This document shows, piece by piece, positions 34,891 through 47,743 of a stretch of 64,000 bases of DNA; position 1 is the first letter of the stretch, and each line of letters opens with the position of its first letter. Below the pieces are notes generated by a model. It had not been told where the DNA came from. It made no database searches and saw only the letters and a list, made by a program, of their open reading frames with translations. Position numbers and translations under genes: made by a program. The stretch is from contig CM051036.1 of NCBI GenBank assembly GCA_027627225.1, positions 40,186,926 to 40,250,925 of the forward strand. Reading direction: 5' to 3'. The stretch is from Congeria kusceri. Its lineage: Eukaryota > Mollusca > Bivalvia > Myida > Dreissenidae.

Positions 34891-37800
34891 TTAGGTCGAT
34901 TTCTTATAGAAGAAAACGAAAACGGCTGCTCCAGCGAAGACCGCCAGGGGATATAACATAGCGATCGTGGCTCCAACAGCTGAACGTTTGATTTGCGGGA
35001 TGCTGTCACTTGTTGTACCAGTGCCATAAAATGTGAAACCAAAAACTTTTAAATGTGGTACTTCTCCATCTGAAATATAATGTTATAATTACATCAGTAA
35101 CGGGGGGTTACCTAAATTTACGTTCGTGTGTTAAAATTATGATTATTAAATGTAGTTTATGTTTTACATTTTTGTCAGGCGTGAATAAACTTATTCTGAC
35201 TTTAGTTCGAGAATTTCTGTGACCTTGCTAACGACATTCTAGAGATATAGTTGTCATCGTAACAACTATATTCATTTAGTGCCGCAGGTCAACAATACTA
35301 CATATATATATATATAATTATTTATACGATGTTACTCGGGGGTAAAATAAGAAATCTACGTTTATTTACCATTTTCTTAATACCGCTTTTCGCTTTGTTA
35401 ATTTACAAACAAACTCAAATACATTTAATTCATGAAGTAATACTTATCATGCTTATGATTTTACCAGGAATCTCCAGCTCGATCGCCCAAACACCTGTTC
35501 CATGTTCACCCCAGAAGTTCACAGATCGCATCCATACGTCCTTAGTGACATTGACAGGCTGCACTTGTCCGGCGTCGACTAGAACAGACCGCGTACCGCT
35601 TGGAGACACGAGAAGGAGCCTTGTGTTGTTTGGCTCTGACACTCCAAACGTAACCAGTACCCTCGCTTGTTCTATCTTCTTCACACAAGCTGAACCCGGA
35701 ACGCAAGTGATGTTGATTGTACATTTATGCATGTTGCAACTGTTATGAGAAAAAAAGACCTTTGAACTTTATGTGCCGTTGCTTATCACAGAACACTGCA
35801 ACGTAGTATCTAGGCAAGTGTATTATTTTAAAAGCAGTGTGTTCTCTCGATATACAATGGAAATATACCCAAATAAGTACGGTTTCTGTTCAATCAACAA
35901 ACATGTAGAAAACACACATATAAGACGTTACCTGAAATCGCTCGGTGAAGTCTTTTGAACAATTACTAATGGCTCTACTGGCTCCCACGATGCTGCTAAT
36001 GTCGAAGCTTTCTTAGCATTCAGCAAACCGAATCCAAACACACAATGGTCTGCAAGTTATTTGAATCATTATTCTTTAACCTTATTATGTCGGTGACAAC
36101 TGTATTCTTTCTGTGACAACAAATAACTCATATGTGCTAAATAACTATCATACACCAAAGATAGATTCACAAACTCTTTTAATAGATCTTTGTCATCCAG
36201 GTCAAATAAAAGATTCAAATGAATACTAGCAACATATAAACAAAAAACGCATATAACAATACTGCAAGTATAAAAGTTATAAATAAAATCCTATTATTCT
36301 TGGAATGACTTACATAAATATCCTGCCCCATGCCGATGGAAATTGGGCGACTCATGTTTCAAGCTCTCGTGTTCAGATGACCGGACAAGTATGTGCATAA
36401 CGTCTCTCCGTGTAAGGTGGGGACTAAAATCGTAATTATTGAAGAAAACTATCAATAGGTACATACACACGCTCCAGTACACAATTCCAGTAATAAAGTA
36501 TGAATAAAGATATTTTAGTTTCGTCACACATGTAAAACAAAACAACATAAGAATAATGAGACATCACCAAGAGACAAATTCAATGTAAGTGCAACGCGAA
36601 ACTCACATATACCACAACACAACAAATTCACCATCACCAATGATAAACTACACTTCAATTCATCAAACGCCATCCAAGCTCACTGCCAAAATAGACATGC
36701 AGAATTGAAAAATGTGTGATTGAAAAATAGATGAAACACGTATGTATTGTACACATAATTAGTAATAAATGAATATCGTAGAAGCAGACACGGTATTTAA
36801 CGATACATAATCAATATTCAATATATATAAATAATACACTTCGGCTGCATCAGCTTTAGAGAAACTCGTATAAACGACGCCATGTTATTCATTGAAGGCA
36901 AGATGCCATCTGTCTTTGTCACACGGGTAACGCAAAATAGGCATATAAAACAACACAACAGATATTAAAACTGGGGTCACTGCCATTATATGTAACTCAC
37001 GTTTAAGCGCTTACTTTGTTTGTAGGACTTGTGCAGCGATTGCAGAGACGATGGCTGTCGATGCAGAAGAGCCCCCGAATCTTGCACATCTCTTGTCTGG
37101 TATCCCTGACGTTGTCATCTAGAAACAATAAACCTTCCTGCGGATTTCATTTATATGCATATTAATATGTATTTGGTGCAGATGTTGCTCACAGACATCA
37201 CATGATAAACTGTCAACCTAGTTTGCACAAACAAGCACACCAATGTTGAGAAGCGCTTGTTAGTTCGCATAATGGGAAATAATCCGTCCTTTAGAAACAG
37301 CTGGGGTGAGTAGTTTGAAATCTTGAGTGAGAAAATTGTGAAATGCTAAATATATTAGTGGAAAAATAAAAATGAAAAATGACTGATCAAATTGCACGAC
37401 TAACATTCTGTCAAGTCAATGTTTAATTTTTGTACGCACTCACCAGTGTTGTGGAATTTAAGGACGAGCCCTCAGAAAGGGCTGCAGTTAGGACCGCTGC
37501 GCTGTTAGTCACGAAACTGGGTATTCTTCCATTATGACCAACACTACTGACAACAACGGTGTATGGGTTGTTGGCAAGACCATTGCCTAGTTCACCCGAA
37601 GGAAACACGTAAAGAGAGCCTCTACGATGTCTTCCCTAAAACAGAAATCTTCTGTTACATCCCTCCGAATGTTATCATTTTTAAATATTCATACTTTATG
37701 ATGTAATGTTCTATAAACAGAACTGCAGCAAGATTTATTGTGATCCGATATTTGATGTGTGTGTAGCCTTAACGCATGGTATGTGCTTATTCAAACAAAC

Positions 37801-40800
37801 GATCATGAATACTTCCCGTGAAACATAAAAAAAAAATAATAATATTTTGAGTGTTTTCCCATCTGGTGTTGTCTCTATAATTGCCCACCAGCAAGTGATG
37901 TCATAGCTATCTGAAGGTATTTCGCCATAGATAATACGCTTAAACCTAAGGCTATGCCATTATAATATCTGTACCAATGATACTATGATATAATATCTGT
38001 ACCAATGATGCTATGATACAAACTTCCAACAATTATCGATTTATTTTAAATCATATAGATGCAATGAAATGCAAGGATATATGTAACAGAGAGAAAATAT
38101 ATTGATGTGATGGATACAAATGTCTGAATGAGGAATTATGTGCACTTACATATATCGACCCTTGCTCAATGGCATCATAAGAGGCAAAATCGCTTTCTTG
38201 AAATTGTTCTTCATAAGCAAATCCATTTGTGAATATGGAAATATGGTCCTGCATGAATGAAAGTCCAGCAGCAAAATGATCCATCGCCATGCACGGTTTG
38301 CATCCCCTCAAAGCATCTACTGTCGCAATCTTAAACACTGTAACGATGACATGCACATATGTTAATTGTGCTATATAATATAATATACTACAGCCTTGAA
38401 AGTTGTTTTCCGTATTAAGAAAAGTGGATTCGCATTCTTATATCTTGATAAACGTTGTTCTGTAAACACAAACCACTGTTTGTCCAATGGCAACACAATC
38501 TATAATTGCTTACGCTCATTAAGCGGTCACCCTATTTCATTCATGTACCTATTTTTTGTAAATATAACTTAAAGACGAGTATTATAAATTTATTAAAGGA
38601 ATTGTTTGAAAACAGTCTATTACTGTTTGTGCAGATGTTCGTTTCATTTTTAGTTTAACATACCAAAATACCAGCTGTGTGTTTATAAATGATTCAGAGC
38701 TAACACGTCGACTGATTGTTTACGCATGTTTGAAATCCCTAAAGGTCCAGTTTAGCATGCGTCGTCATTGGCACCAACTACCAAATATATAAAATAGTCG
38801 ACTCTTCTGTCACTTAAATATTCATTTAATGCTGATGCCCTGTAATTTACAAGAAAATTGGAAGATATACCTGCGACTTTGGCTTTATAGGCGACACCTT
38901 TACTACACTCATCACTATTAGCACTGGACGCAGCAATCAGGCCGCACGTGTTTGTACCGTGACTAAATATGGAATGAAATAAATTAAATCACATATTAAA
39001 ATTGTAGTCGATTAAAACAAAACTTTTTGACACAGTATCTAAGCCTATTGTTCAATTAATGCTGGAATATATTAAGAGTACCTGGTAATTAAAAGTACCC
39101 GGGTAATTAATTTTAACTGACAACACATGATGGTAAAAAACAAGGCAAATAATTAAAATAATACTTAAAAAAGGCATTTAAATAATCAATATACTTTACT
39201 CGGCATATGACATGTATTCGTTGTAATCCCTTTGATAGTCCGGCTTCACGTCAACAGATGCCGCAACAAAGTTACGACTCCGGTCTCTGTCCTGTAAACC
39301 AAATTTAATACCATTCAAATCAGATGCTTGAATTGCTCACATGTCAAGTGTTTGATCAAGACAATAACACAACTTGACTGGTTTAAATATTGACTAGTAT
39401 TATCATACGCATTGTTGGGATATCAGATAGAACGTGATCTATGCAAACTAGTTAAATTTAAAAAATACGCAGATAGCATATTTGGTTATCATGTTTAACA
39501 AATTTTATTTGCAGACAGCAATATTATTTCTGATCATGTATCATGTGTATTTGTAGGCTTACAATATTGTCACTTAGGAATTCATGTTCTATTTTCACAC
39601 CAACATCTAGAATCGCAATGGTGACTCCCTCTCCATTTCTGTTCTCTGCCCAAGCCTCTTCAATCCCCATTCCAAACTATGTTTTTGTACTCATAGTTAG
39701 TGCCTGGACAATGACAGAGTTTAAAACGTAAGCGAATATACATTTGAGGCGTGTCGTGGAAAAACAGGGCTTAATGCATGTGCGAAAAAGTGTCGTCCCG
39801 GATTAGCCTGTGCAGTCCGCACAGGCTAATCCAGGACGGCACTTTCCGCTTTTATGGCATTTTCGGTTTCAAGGAAGTCTCTTCTAAACATAAATCCTCT
39901 GTAGTCGAAAAGTGCCGTCCTGGATTCACCTGCACAGGCAAATCCGGGACGACACTTTACGCACATGCATTAAGCCCGGGTTTCCCATGACACGCCTCAT
40001 TTCATGTATTGAGTATCCACAATAAAATCGCAAAGGTTTGAATACATACACATCGATGTCTCAGCGAATTATTTATATAACTCTAATGTTAAAATATAAA
40101 GGCATATCATGTGTGATTGAGAGAATTGGAAACATCAAACAGACTCACGTGTATTTACTATTTGTTATGTTGCTGTTTTATTTCAATAAATATTGATACA
40201 TTTAACTTACGGCCATGTTTAAGTGTTTCCAAGGTTAATAAGAAATCATGTAACTGAAAAAATAAGCTCAGTCCACGTCATAATAGAATGTTATACTAAT
40301 ATGTGAATATCTGCAGAATCATGAACGGATCCAGGATTTCAGGTGATAAATCTTTGCACATCCACCTCCTCCTCCTTATCATCATCATCATCGCTGTCGT
40401 CGTCATTAAATGCACTTTTTTGACTGAATAGATCAATATTATTTTCACCGTATTATGTTCCAAAGATATGTAGGTTCATTCGTATGCCATGCACCTGTTT
40501 TGGCAGCAAATTGCTTTTGTTTGATGTGCCTGTCCACTACACACTAGCAGAGCCAGAGGGGGAGGGGTGGGCCGGGCCATATATACATGGGCATAATTAG
40601 GCTAGAACTTTTTTTGCTAGATTCGCTCGCTTAGTTTTTGTTTTTATACAATACACATTAACTTAAGTAAACAAACCAGACCGAGCCCGCCCCTACCATT
40701 TCTACCGTACACCGTAGTACCGGCGCCGACGTTCAGCGAAAACAAAAACTATAGACCATAGGTACATACACTTTAATAGTAGATGATATTGTTTTCTTTC

Positions 40801-43800
40801 ACAAATTCATATAGTATGTAAAGATGTAATATGCAATACACCATTGATACTTTTCGAATAAATAAGATTTAAAGTCAAAATTCACGTAAAATCAATTACT
40901 ACTTCGAGTTTAAACAGTTTGCCTCAATAAATAGTTCCCAAAAATCTAAATCGACAAACTTTTTGTTCCATTATCAGTCAGGCCAAATTTCATATTGTTT
41001 TATGCATTCATAAGAAAGATATAACGTGATAAAGTAGCGGAGTGTTCACATCGTATGCTCTGATTCCTGGCGATTTCATATTTTTCCCAGCACCATATGT
41101 CAGCGAATTGACACAAAGTCGGCACCACTTGCCTTAGTAGTTCACAAAGCAATCGTAGGAGTATATTTTACAATATTTCGTGTAGAAACATGTTCGTCTG
41201 TCTGTCCGTTAGTTCGTTTCAATTAAAAATCACATGCGTAGCACATTTGAGGACAACTGATGAGCATTAGTTGACTAAATTCAAACACACATGCATCGAG
41301 AATTTTTGTATTATTTATTTACAGAAGTGTAATGATCTGTTTCGAAGTGAATGTCATTTAATAACTCACACGTTCACAGCCATGCTCAACAACTGACTTG
41401 AAATGTGCTACAAATATGCACTGTTTATTTCATCGAACCGGACAGATGTTTTTTTTACTCTAATTATTGTGAAATATACTCGTGTGATGGCGTTAGAAAA
41501 GATTATTGCTAGTGATGCCGACGTAGTGGCAATTTCGCTGTCATATGAGGCCGGGGAAAATATGAAATCGCCATGAATTGGAGGCAGGAATTATCACTTT
41601 TTTTATGAATGCATACACATACTAGGACATTTGGTGTGATTGCTAATGGAATATAAACAAACAGTGTGTCGATGTAGATCTTTTGGAACTTTACTATTTA
41701 TTGAGACAAAACTGTTTAAACTCGAAAGTAGTCATTGATTTGACATGATTTTCAACTTGTAATCATATTTTATCGAAACGTACAAATGTCTTTTATGCGG
41801 TATCCTGTGCAAACGGTGTATTGCATCTTACATATTTATATAAAAGATCTATATGAATTTAAAAAAGAAACAATATCATCCACAAATAAAGGTAAATATA
41901 CCTTTTGTCTATAGTTTACCGTTTCCGATGAACTTTGGCGCCGGTACTACTGTGTACTTAATAAATCGTAGGGGCCGGGCTAGGTCGGGAATATTTTACT
42001 GAAGTTGACGTGTATCTTTTACCACACCGAGCGAGCGAAGCGAGCGAAAAAAAAAAGCATATTAACTGACTTTTGACCGTTTAATATACAGCAGTTATCT
42101 GCAACGTTAAATTCAAACTTAATTAGAAGTACGGGTTACTGCGTGCAGAGAAATACTTATTGTTATCAATGCTTTTAACTACATAGACTTATGTTTAATG
42201 GGTTTTGTATTTAGGACAAAAAAATAATGTAAGTCAGTTGATAACAAACAAGTATTGAGGCTCTGATAGATTAACTTTCATCTAGTACTTTAACGGACCA
42301 AACTCTTAATTCATACCTGCAAACTTTTTTGCACAGTTTGCATCAGGTTAACAAACACCTCTTTGACTTGTTCTATCTTTTCAATCTGCAAAAATTGAGA
42401 AAACTGGCATAATATTAAGCTTCAAAAATAGATAATATTACCATAGACGATTGTTTCACTATTGAATAAAACATTAATATATACAATCGCCCAGTGTATG
42501 TGTTACTCTTATTGTGATCTTAGAAAATTTATATACTGTAACCCTGACACCACGCGAGCGCGTTTAAACCAGGTATAATGGATAATTGTGGGGCTTTAAC
42601 CGATGCATCAATATATAGTTTGTCTTAAAAATCCGACCCATGATGTTGAAAACCAGAGATGATCATTAAGGTGTCTTGTATTATGGAATGTATTTTGACG
42701 ATTTAACACTTTCTTGATTTAAAAAAAGTCTGATCTAAAACGGCAAGTCAATAAAAATTGTAGTTTAACATTTAAATTCAACGCTAAATCTTTAATCATT
42801 ACCCGTTGGATATTATTGTTTTGAAAACATTGCAAATATCCTTATGTGCAATGGTCATGTACATTATGCTATAGCATAACGCAGTAGCGCGGCATTAGTT
42901 CTTTCTCACTACATCTAGCCAGGATACGCAGCGATTCGCAGACGCTCGTGTATCTGCAGCAACAATACCTTGCCCTTGGAGCTGTCCAGTATCTGGAGCA
43001 ACCTGGCCTCTGGTAAACCTCCACTCACGTTCAGGTGCCGAAAGACGTATATGTCAGGCATGATCTATGAAATAAACCAACAAGTTTATGTATTTTATTT
43101 CTTAAATGTTTTGTCAACTATTATATATTATAACTATATTATAAGTATTGTATATACAATTTAAAAAATCGTGATACTTGTTTCGATGAATGGCAGTCTC
43201 TTCTCTACATTTTTATTTTTTGCCGGATATTCGAAGAAATCTTAAACCGAACATTTGATTGGTTCAATATGTTTTTATTCTCCTAAAAACTGTACGAAAT
43301 TTGCTTAACTGTTATATCTTTAATGTTTGTTGTACAAACAAGTTTGTTCAAGATTCTAGTTCATTAATAATGGGCAAAACACGAAACGCCAAAATGATGA
43401 ACATGTGCCTTAAATATGTGTATTCAAACTTAAAACTATATCAACACGAAGGAATAGTCTTGTATTAACCATCACAACATATTTGTCAAACCAATATGTT
43501 CATAGCGGGATAATTTCTTAAATAAACCTAACATTCTTTACACAGTTGCGACATGCTCACTACTAATTGGAATATCATATTTCATGAGTTTAACTGTGAC
43601 TAATTATGTGTATTATTCGAATAGCGGGATAATTTCTTAATAAACCTAACATTCTTTACACAGTTGCGACATGCTCACTACTAATTGGAATATCATATTT
43701 CATGAGTTTAATTCGTGACATGTCACTGGATACAATTGCACGACCGTTCGGACAAGAATGTTAACATATTTTATCTCAACTACATCTATGATACAAGTTA

Positions 43801-44439
43801 TTAAATTAGATAGGGACTATGTATTTTCACGAAACATTTCACGTGTTTTACGTTTACGTACTCAACATGTACATTGCAATAGTTGACAAGAAGTTACAAA
43901 GGGTGCACAAAATGGATTTAGAAAGGAATAAAAGTATATGGCTATATAACAGCTGTTAAATATGGATATAAGCATTGAAGGTGTGTCGACATTACATTAA
44001 ATGTTAAACAATATACAGCTGTTATCGTATCATTCGACTCATTCGCTGATTCAGCGAGTACACATCCAGAATTCAGAAAACATCGAAACGATGTCCCACG
44101 TCACACTATAGTGTAACGCATGCAATTACTTCGTTATTATCCTTTTAATATCGAAAAAATATGTATCATAATTTGCAAAAACACAAACACACGTAAATAG
44201 CGTTGTGTTAAGTACATATAAGGTAACATCTTACACTGTCACACGAATGCAAAGCATGATCGAACATTTTACTGACCTCGTTAACAAACATATAATCTTG
44301 TGCCAGCGCCTTTTTCACAAATTCAACATCCTCTTTGTGCATTTTAAAAATGAATCGATCAGTATACTTCCAATTATTTCCAGAATTCACAAAAAAAGCA
44401 GAAATAAAGTATAAATCCGCTTAAATAAACCTTCGCCAT
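34891..44439 (-). CDS. Subtilase gene B: tandem paralogue of gene A, 13 exons, one homopolymer frameshift
   Basis: Exons 5'->3' on the minus strand: 44439-44277, 43064-42969, 42385-42317, 39676-39563, 39291-39200, 38962-38871, 38337-38150, 37635-37444, 37118-37015, 36423-36314, 36049-35932, 35739-35465, 35069-34891. Exon lengths and phases mirror gene A (69, 114, 92, 92, 192, 110 and 118 nt are identical). Removing one T from the T7 run in exon 1 (A7 at 44391-44397 on +) joins a signal peptide (MAKVYLSGFILYFCFF) to the prodomain (YTDRFIFKMHKEDVEF) and makes 597 codons including the stop. Catalytic residues: AILDVGV (Asp133), DHGTNTCG (His179), GSSAST (Ser353). The oxyanion Asn is replaced by Glu286 (PSGELG). 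There is no basic cleavage site after the prodomain (VKEVFVNLMQTVQKSLQ). A P domain with VSPSGTRSVL and VNFWGEHGTGVW is followed by a C-terminal membrane anchor (GATIAMLYPLAVFAGAAVFV) and the tail YKKST. Probably secretory-pathway and membrane-bound; activity doubtful. Confidence 0.85.
39745..39999. mobile_element. Fold-back MITE, copy 1
   Basis: Terminal inverted repeats TGAGGCGTGTCGTGG / ATGACACGCCTCA, with subterminal AATGCATGTGCG mirrored by CGCACATGCATTAA. Each arm carries its own nested palindrome (GGATTAGCCTGTGCAG / CTGCACAGGC type). Flanked by TT on both sides, consistent with a 2-bp target duplication. No ORF of its own. In the intron between exons 3 and 4 of subtilase gene B. Confidence 0.85.
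40320..42050. mobile_element. Non-autonomous DNA-transposon-like element with long inverted arms
   Basis: 40660-41150 and 41510-42030 are imperfect reverse complements of each other (for example GTAGTACCGGCGCC at about 40711 against GGCGCCGGTACTACTG at about 41939, and GAGTTTAAACAGTTT against AAACTGTTTAAACTC). The left flank (GGATCCAGGATTTCAGG, CATCATCATCATC, CACCGTATTATGTTC, CTGTTTTGGCAGCAAATTGC) and the middle (GTGAATGTCATTTAA, TTTCATCGAACCGGACAG) match 62437-63260. One arm thus appears to have been duplicated in inverted orientation. No transposase is seen. Located in an intron of subtilase gene B. Confidence 0.65.
43502..43720. repeat. Direct duplication, 119-bp period
   Basis: ATAGCGGGATAATTTCTTAA starts at 43502 and 43621, followed by the same roughly 95 bp with one base indel. 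In intron 1 of subtilase gene B. Confidence 0.85.
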
Positions 44440-44839
44440 GCCGCTAGATTTAAGACCTAAACACTTGTAACTTGATCAGTACCAACGAATGATTGAGTCA
44501 GAATCGTTAAAGGACAACTAGTGGCAAAATTTTCCAACATGGGACATTTTCCAAAAGATTTTGGATTACAAGAATGATCGTTTCTACCAAACAAGGATAC
44601 GTAAATTATATAAATTCCTTATCAGTGATTACCAGATACTAAATATAATGGGTTAAATGTATTTTAATATAACTTACAAGTCCATGTCGGTGAGATTTAA
44701 CAACTAAAATTGATTTATTAAATCTCAAAGTCATGAACATATTACTTTTATTAAAAACTTTAAAAATGTAATTAATCCCGATGATGTTTTAAAAGTTCTA
44801 TGCGGTTTAAATACATGTGTGTTTACATCTCTAAATTAG

Positions 44840-47430
44840 TACGGTGTCCTGTTACTGCCATCGTAGTTTTGCGACTTCGACGTGTGCTTATGAAAGGGCG
44901 CCGACGCACCGATACGAAACGCCGACGCGCCGCCACGATCCGCCGAAGCGATATAAACGTCGGAATATTACGGTGTCCTGTTACGCCATCGAAGTTTCTC
45001 GACTTCGACCTGTGCTAATGAAAGGGCGCCGACGCGCCGACACGATACGCCGACGCACCGACACGATACGCCGAAGCGCCGAGACGATGCGCCGAAGCGC
45101 CGACACGAAACGCCGAAGCGATATAAACGTCGTGTGTTTTTTTCATATGTGGTTATAAAATTGGGCGAAGATACGAAGATACGACGTTCATATCGCTTCG
45201 TCGCATCGTGTCGGCGCGTCGGCGACCTTTCATCAGCATAGGTCGATGTCGCGAAACTACGATGGCGATAACAGGACTCCGTACAATATCGTGTTGTTTT
45301 TTTCAGATGTGGCTATAAAATTGGGCGAAGATACGAAGATACGACGTCCATATCGCTTCGGCGCATCGTGTCGGCGCGTCGGCGCATCGTGTTGGCGCGT
45401 CGGTTCATCGTGTCGGCGTCGGCGCATCGTCTAGGCGCTTCGGCGCATCGTGTCGGTGTATCGGCGAATCGTATCGGTGCGTCGGCGTATAGTCTCGGCG
45501 CGTCGGCGACCTTTCATTTCTTAGGTCGCCGACGCGCCAACACGATACGCCGACGCGCCCAGACGATACGCCGACGTGCCGAGACGATACGCCGACGCGC
45601 CGACAGGATACGCCGAAGCGCCGACGTGCCGACACGATGCGACGAAGCTATATAAACGTCGTCTCTTCGTATCTTCGCCTAATTGTATAGCCACATATGA
45701 ACAAACCACACGAGATTGCGACGTTTATATCGCTTCGGCGTATCGTGTCGGTGCTTCGGCGTATCGTATAAATGTACATTAAACAATGGTATGAAAACAC
45801 AATTGTTTACTTGTTTAAGTTACTTATAGATATACATATTTAATATCAACATTAAAGTATTTTACAATTAAAATAAAAACAATGCTTTCAATAAGACTGT
45901 CTGCTTAATTTTGGTTTGGGTCAGAAAATATACCTACAGGTACAATTTTAGTCATGGTATATGTTTATACCTGTAGGTACAAAAGTATGCCTGTAGGTAC
46001 AGTTATGTACCTGTAGGTCCATCTATTTATTACGGTTGCACAGAGGTGACCTGCACTTCTCTTTTTTTATCTCGTTCCCACGAGATGCTAACTCGTGGGA
46101 ACGAGATACATACTCACTCGTGGGAACGAGATACTAACTCGTTGGAACGAGATACTAACTCGTGGGAACGAGATACTATGTCGAGGGAACGAGTTACTCA
46201 GTCGAGAGGACGAGATACTAAGTCGAGGGAACGAGTTAGTATCTCGTTCCCACGAGTTAGTATTTCGTTCTCACGTGTTAGAGAACCAATCAAATGTTTC
46301 CGTATATAATAATTATGTTTTTATAATAACCATGGCTGACAAAAACGATCATGTTGTAAGATAGAACTCAGTCGTTCGCTCGAGTTATTATCTCGTTACC
46401 ACGAAATAGTAAGTCGTTCCCTCGACATAGTTATTTCGTTCCCATAAGTAAGCATCTCGTTCCCACGAGTTAGTATCTCGTTCCATCGAGTTAATATATC
46501 GCGGGAACGACAAAAAAAAGTAGTTCATGTCACCTCTGTGCCACAGTAATTTATAGCTGTTGTGTTTACATTTACTTTTGACTAAAATGGTACTGCATTA
46601 TTTTATAGCCACATATGAAAAATCCACACGAGACTGCGACGTTTATATCGCTTCGGCGTATCGTGTCGGTGCTTCGGCGTATCTTGTCGGCGCTTCGGCG
46701 TATCGTCTCGGCGCTTCGGCGCATCGTTTCGGCGCGTCGGCGTATCGTCTCGGCGCGATTTCGATATTAAAGAAATAATAGGGCGCCGACGCGCCGAGAC
46801 GATACGCCGGGGCGCCGAGACGATACGCCGAATCGCAGATACGATGCGCCGAAGCGCCGAGACGATACGCCGAAGCGCCGACACAATACGCTGAAGCGCC
46901 GACTCGATACGCCGAAGCGCCGACACGATGCGCCGAAGCAATATAACCGTCGTCTCGTCGTTTTTTCCCCAATTTTATAGCCACATATAGAAAAAAACAC
47001 ACGAGATAACGACGTTTATATCGCTTCGGCCTATCGTGTCGGTGCTTCGGCGTATCGTCTCGGCGCTTGGGCTCATCTAATCGGCGCTTCGGCGTATCGT
47101 CTCGGCGCGTCGGCGTATTGTTTCGACACAATGCGCCAAAGCGCCGAGACGATACGCCGAAGCGCCGACACGATACGCCGAAGCGCCGACACGATGCGCC
47201 GACACGATGCGCCGAAGCGATATTAACGTCGTCTCGTCATATCTTCACCCAATTAAAAAGCCACAAATAAAAAAACCACACGAGATTACGACGTTTATAT
47301 CGCTTCGGCGTATCGTGTCGGCGCTTCGGCGCATCATCTCGGCGCTTCGGAGTATCGTGTCGGCGCGTCGGCGCCCTTTCATCAGCTCAGGTCGAAGTCG
47401 CGAAACTACGATGATCCCTGTCAACAACAT
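44840..47430. mobile_element. Cluster of fold-back elements, family II (21-bp subrepeats)
   Basis: One complete element is clear at 44969-45283. Its left end TACGGTGTCCTGTTACGCCA mirrors its right end ATGGCGATAACAGGACTCCG, and the next block (CTTCGACCTGTGCTAATGAA / TCATCAGCATAGGTCGATGT) also mirrors. Inside are direct 21-bp subrepeats of the type GCCGAAGCGCCGACACGAT, inverted on the other arm, around a central core (GTGG(T/C)TATAAAATTGGGCGAA). Truncated or nested copies lie at 44840-44966, 45284-45775 and 46595-47430. The last ends in the same terminal sequence (CGCGAAACTACGAT near 47400). Because 21 is a multiple of 3, frames stay open on both strands (7-residue repeats such as RRSADTI or ASAYRVG). 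I regard these as non-coding. Confidence 0.75.
46039..46542. mobile_element. Fold-back element, family III (21-bp subrepeats of another sequence)
   Basis: Ends GCACAGAGGTGAC (46039) and GTCACCTCTGTGCC (46529-46542) are inverted, followed inward by ACTTCT(T)n / A(n)GTAGT. The interior is a 21-bp repeat of the type CTCGTGGGAACGAGATAC, itself partly palindromic, in opposite orientations on the two arms. It lies between family II copies. Just outside it, at 45930-46020, is a short cluster of ACCTGTAGGTAC words. Confidence 0.75.
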
Positions 47431-47743
47431 TTCTGATGTCAATATTGATTGCTCATGAGCTGGACAAAAAAGGTGAAAAACATGCACAATATTACTTGAT
47501 TAAATAACATTTTACTTAACACAGAAGTGAAAGAGCTCACAAAATACATTGCTATTGCATAGTAAATTGCCAAGACAACAGAACGAAAGCGACAAGTAGA
47601 AAAGCAGGTCGAACCATCTATACCAGTAAAGTACTAAAATAAGTGTTGCTCATGAAAAAATGTAACCAAATATCTTGCTATTTCATACTAAATTGCTGGC
47701 AACAAAAGACCTAAAGCAGCAACCCATACAAGCAGGTCTCTAC

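Noticed and set aside
40217..40260. Small exon encoding WKHLNMA between exons 3 and 4 of subtilase B (like the QWHLxN motif of kexins)
   Set aside because: It has a good acceptor and donor, but the WKHLNMA frame meets a stop right after the acceptor and the other open frame breaks phase with exon 4. Gene A does not need it for an intact frame.
44840..47430. Arg/Ser/Ala-rich and Tyr/Gly-rich repeat proteins
   Set aside because: Open frames follow from the 21-bp period of the fold-back arms. All frames look alike and end with the repeat.
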